DNA from: Streptomyces sp. NBC_00237
GTDB lineage: Bacteria; Actinomycetota; Actinomycetes; Streptomycetales; Streptomycetaceae
NCBI RefSeq assembly: GCF_026342435.1
Contig: NZ_JAPEMT010000004.1
Span: forward strand, 1-64,000
Direction: 5' to 3'
Length of the DNA: 64,000 bases
Shown: positions 1 to 7,801 of the stretch, piece by piece
Position numbering within the stretch: the stretch's first letter is position 1
Layout of the letters: each line of letters begins with the position of its first letter
Position numbers and translations under genes: made by a program
The notes under the pieces: generated by a model
What the model saw: only the letters and a program-made list of their open reading frames with translations
The model's database searches: none
What the model was told of the DNA's origin: nothing

Positions 1-256
1 ACGCCGCTCCCTCATATGTGCCTCCTGGAGCCCGTATGGGGTCCTCGTCGGTGGGGCCGTCGTGTCACTGTCGACGGCCCGGAAAGATTACCTGGCCGTC
101 GACAGTGTTCACAAGGGGGTTACGGGTCCTGCCAGTTGAAGGCGCACCACCTCCTCAGAAGGCCAGTTGTTCTCCCTGGCTCTCCGGTTCGGCCTTCGGC
201 GGTCGTGGTTCGGCGTCGGGAACCTTCCGGTGGGCCTTGAGCCACCAACCGAACTG

Positions 257-847
257 CTAGTTGCGGCAGGTCCGGTAGCGGTGCCCCGACCGCAGCGGTA
301 CGTCCAGGGGGATGCTGTGCTCGCCCCACCCGGTGATGGGACGGGCGTTGGTCAGCTTGACCCTCAGCCCCGGGACGGTGGCATCTCCCTCCCAGGTGTC
401 GCCGGGTGCGTGCTCGAACGCGAGGTGTGCATTGCGGCCCCAGTCCCAGGGGGTGGGCAGGGCGCACAGGTACCAGGCGGCGGGCGGGTTGTCTGCCGGC
501 AGCAGAAGGGTCTGCGTGCGGCGGCGATGGGTGACGTTGTGGCGGTCGCACTCGGCGAACGCCTTCAGGCAGTGCTGTGTGAGGTCGACGTCGAGCCAGG
601 TGACGGCTATCTGCTCCCAGCCCAGATGGCGGGCCGCCTTCAGGGTGTGTTTACCGGCCAGGACCTCATTCGCCCGGCCGGTCAGGGTGCCCTTGTTGAC
701 CACGATGGGCCGGTACTGCCCGTTCGTAGACAGGCTTGAGCAGATCGCGCCGAGGTCACCGGGGCGCGGGTTGCGGTGGTAGTGGACCAGGTCGGCCAGC
801 GACGCGGGGATGTGGGCTTGAGGCACGGCAAGGCTCCAGCCCCGCAC
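257..847 (-). pseudogene. ParB-like nuclease-domain protein, probably a chimera of two phage/plasmid genes
   Basis: The first ~95 residues (from a GTG at 847) have the layout of the ParB N-terminal domain seen in actinophage and plasmid proteins: a 'SLADLVHYHRNPR' start, a 'SLSTNGQYRPIVVN' strand and 'GKHTLKAARHLGWEQIAV'. At the point where such proteins normally go on with an 'ADNR' segment, the sequence changes to an unrelated stretch ('FAECDRHNVTHRRRT' through 'WGRNAHLAFEHAPGD'). That suggests an internal deletion fused two reading frames. The start is uncertain; an in-frame ATG-equivalent lies at 925. A DNA-binding or nuclease role would be known from the family, but function here is doubtful. 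Confidence 0.5.
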
Positions 848-1000
848 CCACCTGCGACCCGAGGGGAGCAGACGCGCTGAGCAGCCTCGAAGAACCGCTC
901 CCGCGTTCGTCGCCCGCTCGACCACCTCCTGTGCGGTTTGGAGGGCTTAGCCTCGCGCTTTCATGAATCCCGGTGTCCGATGGGTGGTCGGGCAAACGAA

Positions 1001-1067
1001 AAGTGCCTCTGACCAGCAAGAATGAGGATTGTCGAGGTCCTTGTTCCTGCCATTGCCGGAGGCACTT
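1001..1067. repeat. 9-bp perfect inverted repeat before the IS1380-type transposase
   Basis: AAGTGCCTC at 1001-1009 and GAGGCACTT at 1059-1067 pair perfectly around a 49-base loop, ending 5 bases before the GTG of the transposase remnant. It may be part of the IS left end or a translation-limiting stem. Confidence 0.5.
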
Positions 1068-1072
1068 CCCAG

Positions 1073-1590
1073 GTGAAGAAGCGTATCTGTTCCTACCCAC
1101 GTGTTCGCGTCGGGGGCGGCGGTCGGGCGGTGGTGTCGCAGGCGGGCGGTGTCCTGCTGGTCGAGACCATCCGCAAGACCGGGCTAGATCGGGTGATATC
1201 GGCGGCTCTGACACCGTGGCGCAAGCCGCGGGCGGTGCACGATCCGGGGAAGATCCTGCTGGATGTGGCCCTGGCGGTAGCCCTTGGCGGTGACTGCCTG
1301 GCGAACGTGGGCCTGCTGCGGGCCGAGCCAGCCGTGTTCGGTGCGGTGGCCTCCGACCCGACGGTCTCCCGTCTGGTCGACACCCTGGCCTCGGCCGGGC
1401 CGAAGGCCCTGGCGGCGATCCGCACCGCGCGGGCGCAAGTCCGCGAGCAGGTCTGGAAGTTGGCAGGCACGGCGGCCCCAGACGCGGGTGGGCAGGTCAT
1501 CGTGGACATCGACGGAGTGCTCGTGCTGGCGCACTCCGAGAAGCAGGACGCCACGGCGACCTGGAAGAAGACGTTCGGGCACCACCCCTT
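1073..1590 (+). pseudogene. IS1380-family transposase, N-terminal fragment
   Basis: From a GTG at 1073 the frame reads 'VKKRICSYPRVRV' and on through 'FGAVASDPTVSRLVDTLA' and 'VIVDIDGVLVLAHSEKQDA'. This is the N-terminal third of Streptomyces IS1380-type DDE transposases, including the first acidic segment (DIDG). The similarity stops at about codon 172 ('WKKTFGHHPL'), and the following bases belong to an IS110-type element in another frame. The remnant lacks most of the catalytic core and cannot be active. Confidence 0.75.
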
Positions 1591-1944
1591 GCCGGAGACG
1601 ACCGATCCCGCTTCACCCACGCAAAAGGACTCGAAACCTTCGCCGGGGCCGCATCGGTCACCCGGGCGTCCGGCAAAAGCCTTGCCGTCATGGCCCGCCG
1701 GGTCAAGAAGCAGCGACTCGCCGCCGTCGGCTATGTCTGGGCTTTCTCCGCCCTGTCCTCACCCGGGGCCCGAGCTCACTATGACCGCCGACGAGCGGCT
1801 GGAGACCGCCACACAGCCGCCCAACGCCACCTGTTCAACCGAATGCTCGGCTGCCTCCACCACTGCCTCACCAAGCGAGTGCCCTACGACGAAACCACCG
1901 CGTTCCCACCACCCGAAACGGCCGAACTACCCGTAGCCGCTTGA
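1591..1944 (+). pseudogene. IS110-family (IS116/IS110/IS902) transposase, C-terminal fragment
   Basis: The frame beginning near 1591 reads 'AGDDRSRFTHAKGLETFAG', 'SVTRASGKSLAVMARRVK', 'AAVGYVWAFSALSSPGARA' and 'HYDRRRAAGDRHTAAQRHL', ending at a TGA at 1942-1944. This is the C-terminal transposase_20 domain of IS110-type recombinases, including the SG(K) motif that supplies the catalytic serine. The N-terminal RuvC-like DEDD domain is missing. The junction with the IS1380 fragment is clean, so one element inserted into or recombined with the other. Confidence 0.75.
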
Positions 1945-2386
1945 CAGATCAACTGCATCGGATGTCTTGACCGCGGTCTGATCGGCGGCTGCGGAGAACG
2001 TGGTCAAGGAGAAACTTACCCGGTTGCGAGGTTGGTCAAGGAGAAGCGTGCGCTCGGCCGGACCTGGACAAGGGGTTGGTTGGGCGGCCGGTGCACCCGA
2101 TCCGAGTGGTGCGCATCGTGTGCGGGCCGAACATCGCGGTGCGCGCGCGAGACGAGGGGGTGCGCGCCCGGATGCACCCGGTGCGCACGGCGCGCGCACT
2201 GCCTGGGAGTGGCGCGGATCCGATGCGCGCGGCGCGGTGCGTGGTGCACCGCGCCGCGGGGCGGTGGCGCGCACCGCCGCGGTCCCTGGTGCGTTCTACG
2301 CGGTGGTGGGGTGCATCGGGTGCGCATTGGCCGCTGCCGGGTGTGCGTGTATCGCCTGGTCTATTCCGGCGGCCTCGAATTCCGCT
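1945..2386. other. Gene-free stretch rich in alternating purine-pyrimidine GTGCGC motifs
   Basis: No convincing gene is seen. Between about 2105 and 2345 the motif GTGCGC/GTGCAC recurs many times in both orientations, with alternating purine-pyrimidine runs such as GTGCGCGCGCG. Open frames here exist on several strands at once, as expected for low-complexity GC-rich DNA. Such runs can form left-handed DNA or short hairpins; no function is evident. Confidence 0.5.
2001..2045 (+). repeat. 13-bp direct repeat, 32-bp period
   Basis: TGGTCAAGGAGAA occurs at 2001-2013 and again at 2033-2045, just downstream of the IS110 fragment. It could be a relic of an element end or target duplication. Confidence 0.55.
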
Positions 2387-2761
2387 CTACTGGGGCTTAA
2401 AGGAACGGATCTGGTAGCTGCCCTGGAGGTTCCCCTCTTGCCCGGCCGGGGTGGAACCGACCCGGGAGTTGTAGTTGGTCCCGGTGTAGTACTGGACGCG
2501 GTGGCCGGTGCTGTTCCGGACCGAGCGGACGTTGTGTCCCTGCTGGATGAACGAGCAGTCGTCGGCCGTATTGGCTTTGCGCTCCTGGGACCACTGACAG
2601 CGGGTCCCGCCGCCGTTCCATTCGCTGTAGATGCAGAAGTACCCCGGCGAGCAGTTGTAGGCATTTACGGGCGGTGCGACTCCGGCGTTGGCGGTCGGGG
2701 CGAGCCCGAGGGTGAGGGCTGCGGCGACCGAAGCCAGGGCGAGCGAGGGAAGACGAAACAC
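2387..2761 (-). CDS. Secreted peptidase inhibitor family I36 protein
   Basis: Starts with GTG at 2761 behind AGGAG (6-base spacing). Residues 1-26 form a Sec signal peptide ending in 'ANA'. The mature ~98-residue domain has the I36 (beta/gamma-crystallin-like) pattern: 'CSPGYFCIYSEWNGGG' with paired cysteines, a C..C pair in the middle, 'VQYYTGTNYNS' and a final 'IRSFKP'. Family members such as SMI of Streptomyces inhibit metalloproteases. It stands alone, with IS debris downstream. A structural crystallin-like role cannot be excluded. A second I36 gene lies at 27060-27443. Confidence 0.85.
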   Translation of the reverse strand: MFRLPSLALASVAAALTLGLAPTANAGVAPPVNAYNCSPGYFCIYSEWNGGGTRCQWSQERKANTADDCSFIQQGHNVRSVRNSTGHRVQYYTGTNYNSRVGSTPAGQEGNLQGSYQIRSFKPQ

Positions 2762-3453
2762 AGGAAGCTCCTATTCCGTTTGGGCTTTCAGCAGTACACA
2801 TGCCCATCTGTAACGCCCTGGATACGTTCCGTGATTGTGCGCGCCCCGGCGTGGGAGGAGCCGACGAGTGCGCCCCCACGGGAAGCCGGGCCTACCCATC
2901 CAGCGCATCGGGGATTTCGCGGCCGCCGGTACGGCGGGGCAGTTGGCGGGTGTCGACCGGTCTCTCGCCCACCTGGTCGACCAGCTCCGGGGCCTCATCA
3001 CGATGGCCCCAGGCGACCGTGCGAGCTGAACGGGCTTGCTGGGGCTGACGGTTAGGTACGGCTTCCCTTCCAGAAAGAGCACAGGCCATGGGGGTGGTCA
3101 CAGGTGGGGAAGGCGAGCAGGGGCAAGAAGCAGCGGATTCGGGACACGGCGGGGGCCTGGAACGCGTCGGCCGCTGCCTGCGAGGGCCCGGCCGACGCCC
3201 CCTGCTGACCGGCGAGAAGGTCTACTGGACAGGGCGGCAGGTCCGGACGGTCTCGACGTCATCCGGCAGCAGCTCGACAAACGGCAAGGCGCCTGGGGCT
3301 ACCGGGACCCCGAGACGGGCCGTACGTACGACAACGAGCCCGACCCCACCTTCCGCGCCCTCCTTCTGGCCCTCAACCCCCGGCTGCGCTGAACCACACC
3401 CGACGAACGTTCGGCACTGCTGGTGGAGGGCGGGTGCCGCACTACGATGCGCG
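2762..3453. other. Gene fragments, none assignable
   Basis: Three stretches look like coding remnants but lack a full frame. At 2880-3029 (+) a frame contains 'GTAGQLAGVDRSLAHLVDQL'. Near 3110-3185 (+) another begins 'GKKQRIRDTAGAWNASA', like small plasmid/phage proteins. At 3250-3392 (+) a third ends 'GRTYDNEPDPTFRALLLAL'. They occupy different frames, consistent with decayed accessory genes. No regulatory site was recognised. Confidence 0.35.
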
Positions 3454-3981
3454 GTGGCTTCGTACGCGAAAGCCCCCCGTTGTGCCGCGGTGGCCAAGGC
3501 TCTGATCCCGCTGCTGTCCCGCAACTGCCCTGAGAACGGCGGCGAGTATGGCGGTTCGTACCAGGTAAACCTGGATGACGAGGAGGCCGTCGGGTTCGGT
3601 GGGGTGGAGCTGGTCCGGGCCGCAGTGCGCAAGGCGGCCCGTCAGCTCGGCTGGAAGACCGCCACCGTCGGGATGATCGGCGCTGCGCGCGGCACCCTGG
3701 TGGCCGTCCAGGACACCCGCGACATTCCCGAGGAGTGCCGGGAGGCGGTTGAGTCCGCGATGACCGAGCGGATGAGTGCGGCCCTGCACAAGATGGGGGG
3801 CGAGCCGGGCCCGGCCCCGGTGCAGGCCCCTGACCGGATTGACCACCCGATCGACCGTCAGGTCGACCGGATCCCGGTACAGCACTGCTCTTCGTCCCCC
3901 CGTTCACGGCAGCGCTTGCGGTGGCCGTCTGCTTCCTGTCGGGCGGCAACTACAAGAGGAGAAGCGGAGCGCGGGGTGTGA
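3454..3981 (+). CDS. Hypothetical protein, accessory
   Basis: From a GTG at 3454 the frame gives about 175 residues. The first ~115 look like a real folded domain ('AVAKALIPLLSRNCPEN', 'YQVNLDDEEAVGFGGVEL', 'VRKAARQLGWKTATVGMIG', 'DTRDIPEECREAVESAMTE'), with an alpha/beta character resembling small plasmid- or phage-borne proteins that I cannot name. The last ~50 residues are Arg/Ser-rich and may be read-through after a lost stop. A purine-rich GGAGGG lies 25 bases upstream, too far for a good ribosome site, so the start is uncertain. Confidence 0.45.
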   Translation: MASYAKAPRCAAVAKALIPLLSRNCPENGGEYGGSYQVNLDDEEAVGFGGVELVRAAVRKAARQLGWKTATVGMIGAARGTLVAVQDTRDIPEECREAVESAMTERMSAALHKMGGEPGPAPVQAPDRIDHPIDRQVDRIPVQHCSSSPRSRQRLRWPSASCRAATTRGEAERGV

Positions 3982-4083
3982 GGAACGTGTGGTCGGCGGC
4001 GGCTGCCGGACGGGTCGCGCATGGGGGTGGCAGTCCGGGCAACAGCCTGAATCCGGTGCTGGTGGCGGTGGATACTCGCGCCC

Positions 4084-4374
4084 ATGCGGATGAGCGTGGG
4101 CCTGGACGCGAAAGAGCTGAAGGCGGGCACGGAGGGCGTGATGCCGTGGCTGTCCGCGACGGGCCTGGCGGCCGAAGCGCTCGCCCTGCTGCACCGGCCG
4201 CTGATGTGCTGGACGCAGCACGAGTACGGCCTGTTCGACTCGGCTGGCCACTACGCCGACTACCCGGGACTGTCACGGCGGCCAATATCCGGGTCTTACC
4301 TGCGGATACCGACCAGTTTCTGTTCTCATCCCGGCTGTAGCAGCCAGCGCGAGAAGCTGTGTCAGAGCTGGTGA
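4084..4374 (+). CDS. Small hypothetical protein, possibly truncated
   Basis: A 96-codon frame from ATG 4084 begins plausibly ('SVGLDAKELKAGTEGVMPW', 'HEYGLFDSAGHYADYPG') and then turns into unlikely sequence after about residue 68. This suggests a broken 3' end. It follows the 3454-3981 gene by ~100 bases on the same strand. No domain is recognised. Confidence 0.3.
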   Translation: MRMSVGLDAKELKAGTEGVMPWLSATGLAAEALALLHRPLMCWTQHEYGLFDSAGHYADYPGLSRRPISGSYLRIPTSFCSHPGCSSQREKLCQSW

Positions 4375-4520
4375 TCTGTGACGCGACGGCATTCGTGACG
4401 AGCGTCTCGTACACAAGCTCCGATGGAGCGCTGGGTGCACACAGAACCCGCTCTTCAAAGGGGCATCGCAGGGAGCTTTCGGGTGCGCCAGGTGGTGACG
4501 AGGAGGCGGGGCTCTCCTGT

Positions 4521-4534
4521 CGGCGGGCCCGCCG
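4521..4534. terminator. GC palindrome just after the secreted-protein gene
   Basis: CGGCGGGCCCGCCG is a perfect 14-bp palindrome immediately beyond the stop (4538) of the minus-strand gene. It is a candidate transcript end, with no T-run, as is usual in Streptomyces. Confidence 0.35.
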
Positions 4535-4537
4535 CTG

Positions 4538-5086
4538 TCAGCTCGTGCTCAGTGCCATGGTGTCGACGCTCGCCGCGACCCCAGTGAGACCGGACGAGAG
4601 GCACTGCTGGCCCATGTCGATCGTGGAGGTGGTAACGCGGCCGTGCAGGCGGCCGGTCTCGTCCCGGAACGGGCCTTCCGAGACGGCGCCGCCGTCCAGG
4701 GAGACGGTGTGCGCATCAGCGCGGATGGCCATCTGCGGCAGGACGGAGGTGGTTCCGTTGCTCCAGGTGATGGTCAGCTTGCCGTAACCGACCACGAAGG
4801 GCCCCGGGCAGGCACCGGTCCCGGACCCGCTGAAGCGGAAGGTGCCGGTGGCGATCTTCGGGTGCTTCGGAGAGTTGCACACACCCAGGTACCCGTCCGC
4901 CGAAACCTGCGTCGTCCGCTTCGTGAAGCCGACGCCGGGGCTGAAGGCCGCACGCAGGTCGCCGCCGTGGCAGATGATGGAGTCGGGTTCCGCGTCGGCC
5001 CTGGCACCGGCCGGGCCTGCGGACAGCATGGTGGCACTCATGGCGGCAATCACAGCGGGAGCAAGGAGGCGTTGCGTACGGTGCAT
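4538..5086 (-). CDS. Secreted protein of unknown function
   Basis: I place the start at ATG 5086 ('MHRTQRLLAPAVIAAMSA') because AAGGG sits 7 bases upstream. A longer in-frame start at 5134 lacks support. Residues 1-30 are a signal peptide ('GPAGARA'). The mature ~150-residue protein is Gly/Thr-rich, with four cysteines placed as two likely pairs ('SIICHGGD', 'LGVCNSPKH', 'GTGACPGPF', 'MGQQCLSSG') and a beta-rich look ('GKLTITWSNGTTSVLPQM'). Similar short secreted beta proteins are common and uncharacterised in Streptomyces. No neighbouring gene suggests a role. Confidence 0.7.
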   Translation of the reverse strand: MHRTQRLLAPAVIAAMSATMLSAGPAGARADAEPDSIICHGGDLRAAFSPGVGFTKRTTQVSADGYLGVCNSPKHPKIATGTFRFSGSGTGACPGPFVVGYGKLTITWSNGTTSVLPQMAIRADAHTVSLDGGAVSEGPFRDETGRLHGRVTTSTIDMGQQCLSSGLTGVAASVDTMALSTS

Positions 5087-5375
5087 GGACAAACCCTTCG
5101 ATAGGACGTGGCAGGCAGAGCGCCCGGGAGCCATCTCGTGGAGGTGGCCGACGCGACGACCTGTCCACTGGACCTACGGCAGCAAAGCCCTGGTCATGGT
5201 GGTGAAGTCACCCATACGCCGTACTTGCTCCGTGACAGCGAACGAGAGCCGCCCGAACGAAGCCTCCGAAAGCGCACCGGCCGAGCACGTCCTCACCTAC
5301 CTCCGAACGGGGGCGCTAGGCGGAACACGCGATCGCCCGGCAACTGTCCGGTCTCGGAGAAGTCGAGGCAGTCCC

Positions 5376-5416
5376 GCTCAACCTGAGGCATCCGTCTCGA
5401 TTGCTTCAGGTTGAGC
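5376..5416. repeat. 11-bp perfect hairpin (copy A of a repeated element)
   Basis: GCTCAACCTGA (5376-5386) pairs with TCAGGTTGAGC (5406-5416) across a 19-base loop. A related hairpin (6151-6201) lies on the other side of the gene at 5633-6043. Confidence 0.65.
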
Positions 5417-5433
5417 GAGGGTCACAGGTCAAC
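5401..5433 (+). repeat. Imperfect direct repeat flanking the 5633-6043 gene, left copy
   Basis: TTGCTTCAGGTTGAGCGAGG followed by GTCACAGGTCAAC resembles 6220-6248 (TTGCTCAAGTTGAGGCGTCG then CAGGTCAAC), with a 3-base gap. The copies are 819 bp apart. Confidence 0.5.
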
Positions 5434-5632
5434 GGGGTGTGCGGCCAAGTGCGATTCCCAGCGTCCGGACCTGCCCTGCAGCAGACCGGCGTGGCCAGCG
5501 TGTGTCGTCTGCGCTCGGAACACCTGGCCAGCTAATTTGATCTTGAGTGCGGCAGCCAGACGGGCAGCCGCCGGAAGGCGCCCAGTGGTTGCGTACGCAA
5601 CCGCACGCGCCCACCGCTGCGAACGGAGACAC

Positions 5633-6043
5633 ATGATGCCGGGAATGCTCACACGGCTGGCTACCGGGCTCGCCGCGACCTTGCTTGTCGGATCCGCGTG
5701 CACGAGTACGGCTCACGCCACCCAGGACGCACCTGCCAGGACACCCGCGTCCACCGCAGCATCTGGAACGGCACGCAATTGCTTCACGATGAGCAAGCTG
5801 ATGCCGCTCCTGATGAAGTACAAGAAGCTCGGAGACAAGGCCACCCCGGACCAAGTGGAGACGGACCTCCTCAACGTCCTTGAGGACAAGAGCAAGAAAT
5901 CCGAGATCCAGAAGATCTTCGACGACGCCCGCGAACGGAGACACACCGACGTGATGGAGTTCGCCAAGATGGTGTTCAACGATTTGACCGTGGTCTGCCC
6001 GGATGTGAAGCCCTTGGCCTCGATGATGGAGAAGATGGGCTGA
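5633..6043 (+). CDS. Small secreted alpha-helical protein, unknown function
   Basis: ATG at 5633 (or 5636) follows CGGAG by a few bases; the longer upstream frame is not needed. The first ~30 residues are a signal peptide ('LATGLAATLLVGSACTS', then AHA as a likely signal-peptidase I site; the Cys does not sit in a good lipobox). The mature ~105 residues are Lys/Asp/Met-rich and mostly helical ('MKYKKLGDKATPDQVETD', 'EIQKIFDDARERRH', 'FAKMVFNDLTVVCPD'), with two cysteines that could pair. Its lower GC and lysine content differ from the neighbours, suggesting transfer. It is bracketed by the repeated hairpins described separately. Confidence 0.65.
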   Translation: MMPGMLTRLATGLAATLLVGSACTSTAHATQDAPARTPASTAASGTARNCFTMSKLMPLLMKYKKLGDKATPDQVETDLLNVLEDKSKKSEIQKIFDDARERRHTDVMEFAKMVFNDLTVVCPDVKPLASMMEKMG

Positions 6044-6150
6044 TAGCCGCCGAAACGGCAAGCCCTCCGCTGCACGAAGCTGCGAGGTGGGCCGTCCGAG
6101 AACAGGCGATCGGTTCCGTCCGGATCCCTGATACAGCCTCAGGACGTCAA

Positions 6151-6201
6151 GTCTCTGCCAACCTGCGGCACCCAGGCCAGATGTCTGAGGTTGGCTGAGA
6201 C
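6151..6201. repeat. 14-bp hairpin with one mismatch (copy B)
   Basis: GTCTCTGCCAACCT (6151-6164) pairs with AGGTTGGCTGAGAC (6188-6201). The core CAACCTG-GGCA-CC matches copy A at 5376-5416. Confidence 0.6.
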
Positions 6202-6219
6202 ACCGTACGCCGGAACGTC

Positions 6220-6248
6220 TTGCTCAAGTTGAGGCGTCGCAGGTCAAC
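6220..6248 (+). repeat. Imperfect direct repeat, right copy
   Basis: TTGCTCAAGTTGAGGCGTCG followed by CAGGTCAAC matches 5401-5433 at most positions. Confidence 0.5.
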
Positions 6249-6294
6249 AGCGGTCGGTGCCTCAGGTCGGTTGAGACCGGACAGCAACGCAACG

Positions 6295-6566
6295 TCACAG
6301 ATCGCGGGAGATGGCGGCAGCCACCTGAGGATCGGTCCACCGCTGGAAACGGGCGGGCACCCGGCCAGGAAGGTAGGTGAAGACCTGCCGACCGGCCCCG
6401 TCGACCCCCAGGTGACGCGGAGCGCCGCCGAAGTCCTTGTGCCGGAGGTCACCGAGCAGCTCCGGGACGAACGCGGACGGCGCCGTGGTCGGCCTGCGGA
6501 CGGTCTCGCCGACCTGACCACGCCCGCAGTGAGGCGTCCCCCGGACAACGGCACTTCGATCCCCAT
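6295..6566 (-). pseudogene. Aminoglycoside phosphotransferase-family gene, N-terminal remnant with a frameshift
   Basis: From ATG 6566 the frame reads 'MGIEVPLSGGRLTAGVVR'. One missing base then shifts it, after which the other frame continues 'VGETVRRPTTAPSAFVPELL', 'FGGAPRHLGVDGAGRQVFTY' and 'LPGRVPARFQRWTDPQVAAA' to a TGA at 6295-6297. This is the N-terminal lobe of APH/choline-kinase-like phosphotransferases of actinobacteria. The catalytic HGD and DFD segments are absent, so the gene is both frameshifted and truncated. The conventional 152-residue frame on this strand is not the real product. Confidence 0.7.
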
Positions 6567-6976
6567 GGCTCCATCCTGCCTCCGGACCTCGGCCGTCAGC
6601 GGCAACCGGCCCTCAGGTCCGGCGTTGCGGGACAGCGGTGGTCCGCTGGGATGGTGCCGGAGTGCGGGAGGGGGGGATGCGGTTCAGACCGGAGGCATGA
6701 ACGTGATCGCCGTGCACCGGCTGGTCGACGATGCCCGCCGGGTCTCCGTCCAGCAGGGCGGCATCGCCGCTGATCTCGGGTGGGTCTACAACGACGCCGA
6801 CCTCGAAGAGGCACTGCGGTCTCTCGCTGGCTATGAGTTGTTGGTTAGTCCCAACTCCCCCCGTGAGGAGCTGGAGTGGACGTCGCTGGTGGATGTTGCG
6901 ATCTGCCCTAATCTTCCCTGCTTGCTCCATCTATCGCTTTCGCGCATCCTGTGCGCTGCCGAGTCGTTGTCGGGGC
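6567..6976. other. No intact gene; possible coding scrap on the plus strand
   Basis: A plus-strand frame from an ATG near 6697 reads 'MNVIAVHRLVDDARRVSVQQ' and 'DLGWVYNDADLEEALRSLA', then degrades before 6977. It may be the 5' end of a lost gene. No repeat or hairpin of note is seen. Confidence 0.3.
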
Positions 6977-7324
6977 ATGAAGAAGTTGATGCTCGTGCTG
7001 AGTCCTGTCCTCGCGCTGTCTTTCGTGGCGGCTGCGTTCACCGCGCCGACGGCCACGGCCCAGCCCGCGCCTTCGGGCCTGCCCGCCGCCCTGGCCCAGA
7101 TCACCTCACCCACAGCACTGCGTGACGAACCGAAGTGCTCCTGGCCCGAGCTGGAGGGCATGCTGGTACGGAGCGCCAAGGGAACCATCAGGCTCGAGCG
7201 CGCCGACGTCACCGTCGAAGAGATCCCCGAAGGCTCCCCGGTCACCCTCGACTTCCACGAACTCCGGGTCCGGGTCTTCTACAGCACCGCTGGCCTCGTG
7301 GTCGGCACCCCTCAGTGCGGCTGA
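6977..7324 (+). CDS. Secreted proteinase inhibitor I78-like protein
   Basis: Begins at ATG 6977 ('MKKLMLVLSPVLALSFVAAA'), chosen because a signal peptide starts there; the ribosome site is weak. Cleavage is likely after 'ATAQ'. The mature ~85 residues fit the I78 inhibitor pattern: a Cys ('PKCSWPELEGM'), an Arg-rich strand ('KGTIRLERADVTVEEIPEG'), 'VTLDFHELRVRVFYSTAG' and a C-terminal 'VVGTPQCG' whose Cys would close the usual disulfide. I78 members inhibit serine proteases such as elastase. It is monocistronic, downstream of mobile-element debris. Length matches the family. Confidence 0.65.
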   Translation: MKKLMLVLSPVLALSFVAAAFTAPTATAQPAPSGLPAALAQITSPTALRDEPKCSWPELEGMLVRSAKGTIRLERADVTVEEIPEGSPVTLDFHELRVRVFYSTAGLVVGTPQCG

Positions 7325-7463
7325 CAGGCATCCGTCCGCACAACACGCTGCACGAAAACCGGAAGGGTCCGGTTCGTTTCGAGTGACTGGTTGACCTGGG
7401 TGTTTGCCTGAGCGGTCTGGTCGGGGGTGCTGGTTGCTTCTACCTTTTCGGTGAGGGGGTGGA

Positions 7464-7773
7464 GTGATGGTGTCCTTGCTCGAGGAGTTGGAACGACGCG
7501 AGGCCGTGATCCGGGAACGGGTGGCCGAACTGCGGGTCCAGGTCGCGGAGCTGAGTGAGCAGTTGGAAGCGTTCGAGGAGGTGTTCTCCCAGGTCGAGGC
7601 GGCCCGGAGGGTGGTGCGGGAGATCCTCGACGATGCAACCGCTGATGAGCAGGTTGCCGGCCGGGACGCGGGGCCACCGGAGGAGACGGTGTCGCCGATC
7701 GGGGTGGTGACGGTGCCGCAGTGGGAGCCGGGCATGAGGGCGTAGGTGCTGTCGTCGGGATATCAGAGGGCGT
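7464..7773 (+). pseudogene. Coiled-coil protein, cut by a nonsense codon and the IS5 insertion
   Basis: ATG 7464 opens a frame whose first ~60 residues are a heptad coiled coil ('LLEELERREAVIRERVAEL', 'VAELSEQLEAFEEVF'), followed by 'GVVTVPQWEPGMRA' and a TAG at 7743-7745. The next codons in the same frame ('VLSSGYQRAFD') continue the pattern of longer homologues found beside Streptomyces transposases, until about 7773 where IS sequence starts. So there is a point nonsense mutation plus truncation by the IS. The intact protein would be an accessory protein of unknown role. Confidence 0.5.
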
Positions 7774-7801
7774 TTGATTTAGGCGAATTAGCCTTTCTAT
7801 C

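Noticed and set aside
2000..3055. A 351-codon plus-strand frame across the GTGCGC tract and the I36 gene.
   Set aside because: It covers the antisense of a clear secreted-protein gene, is low complexity and has no recognisable domain.
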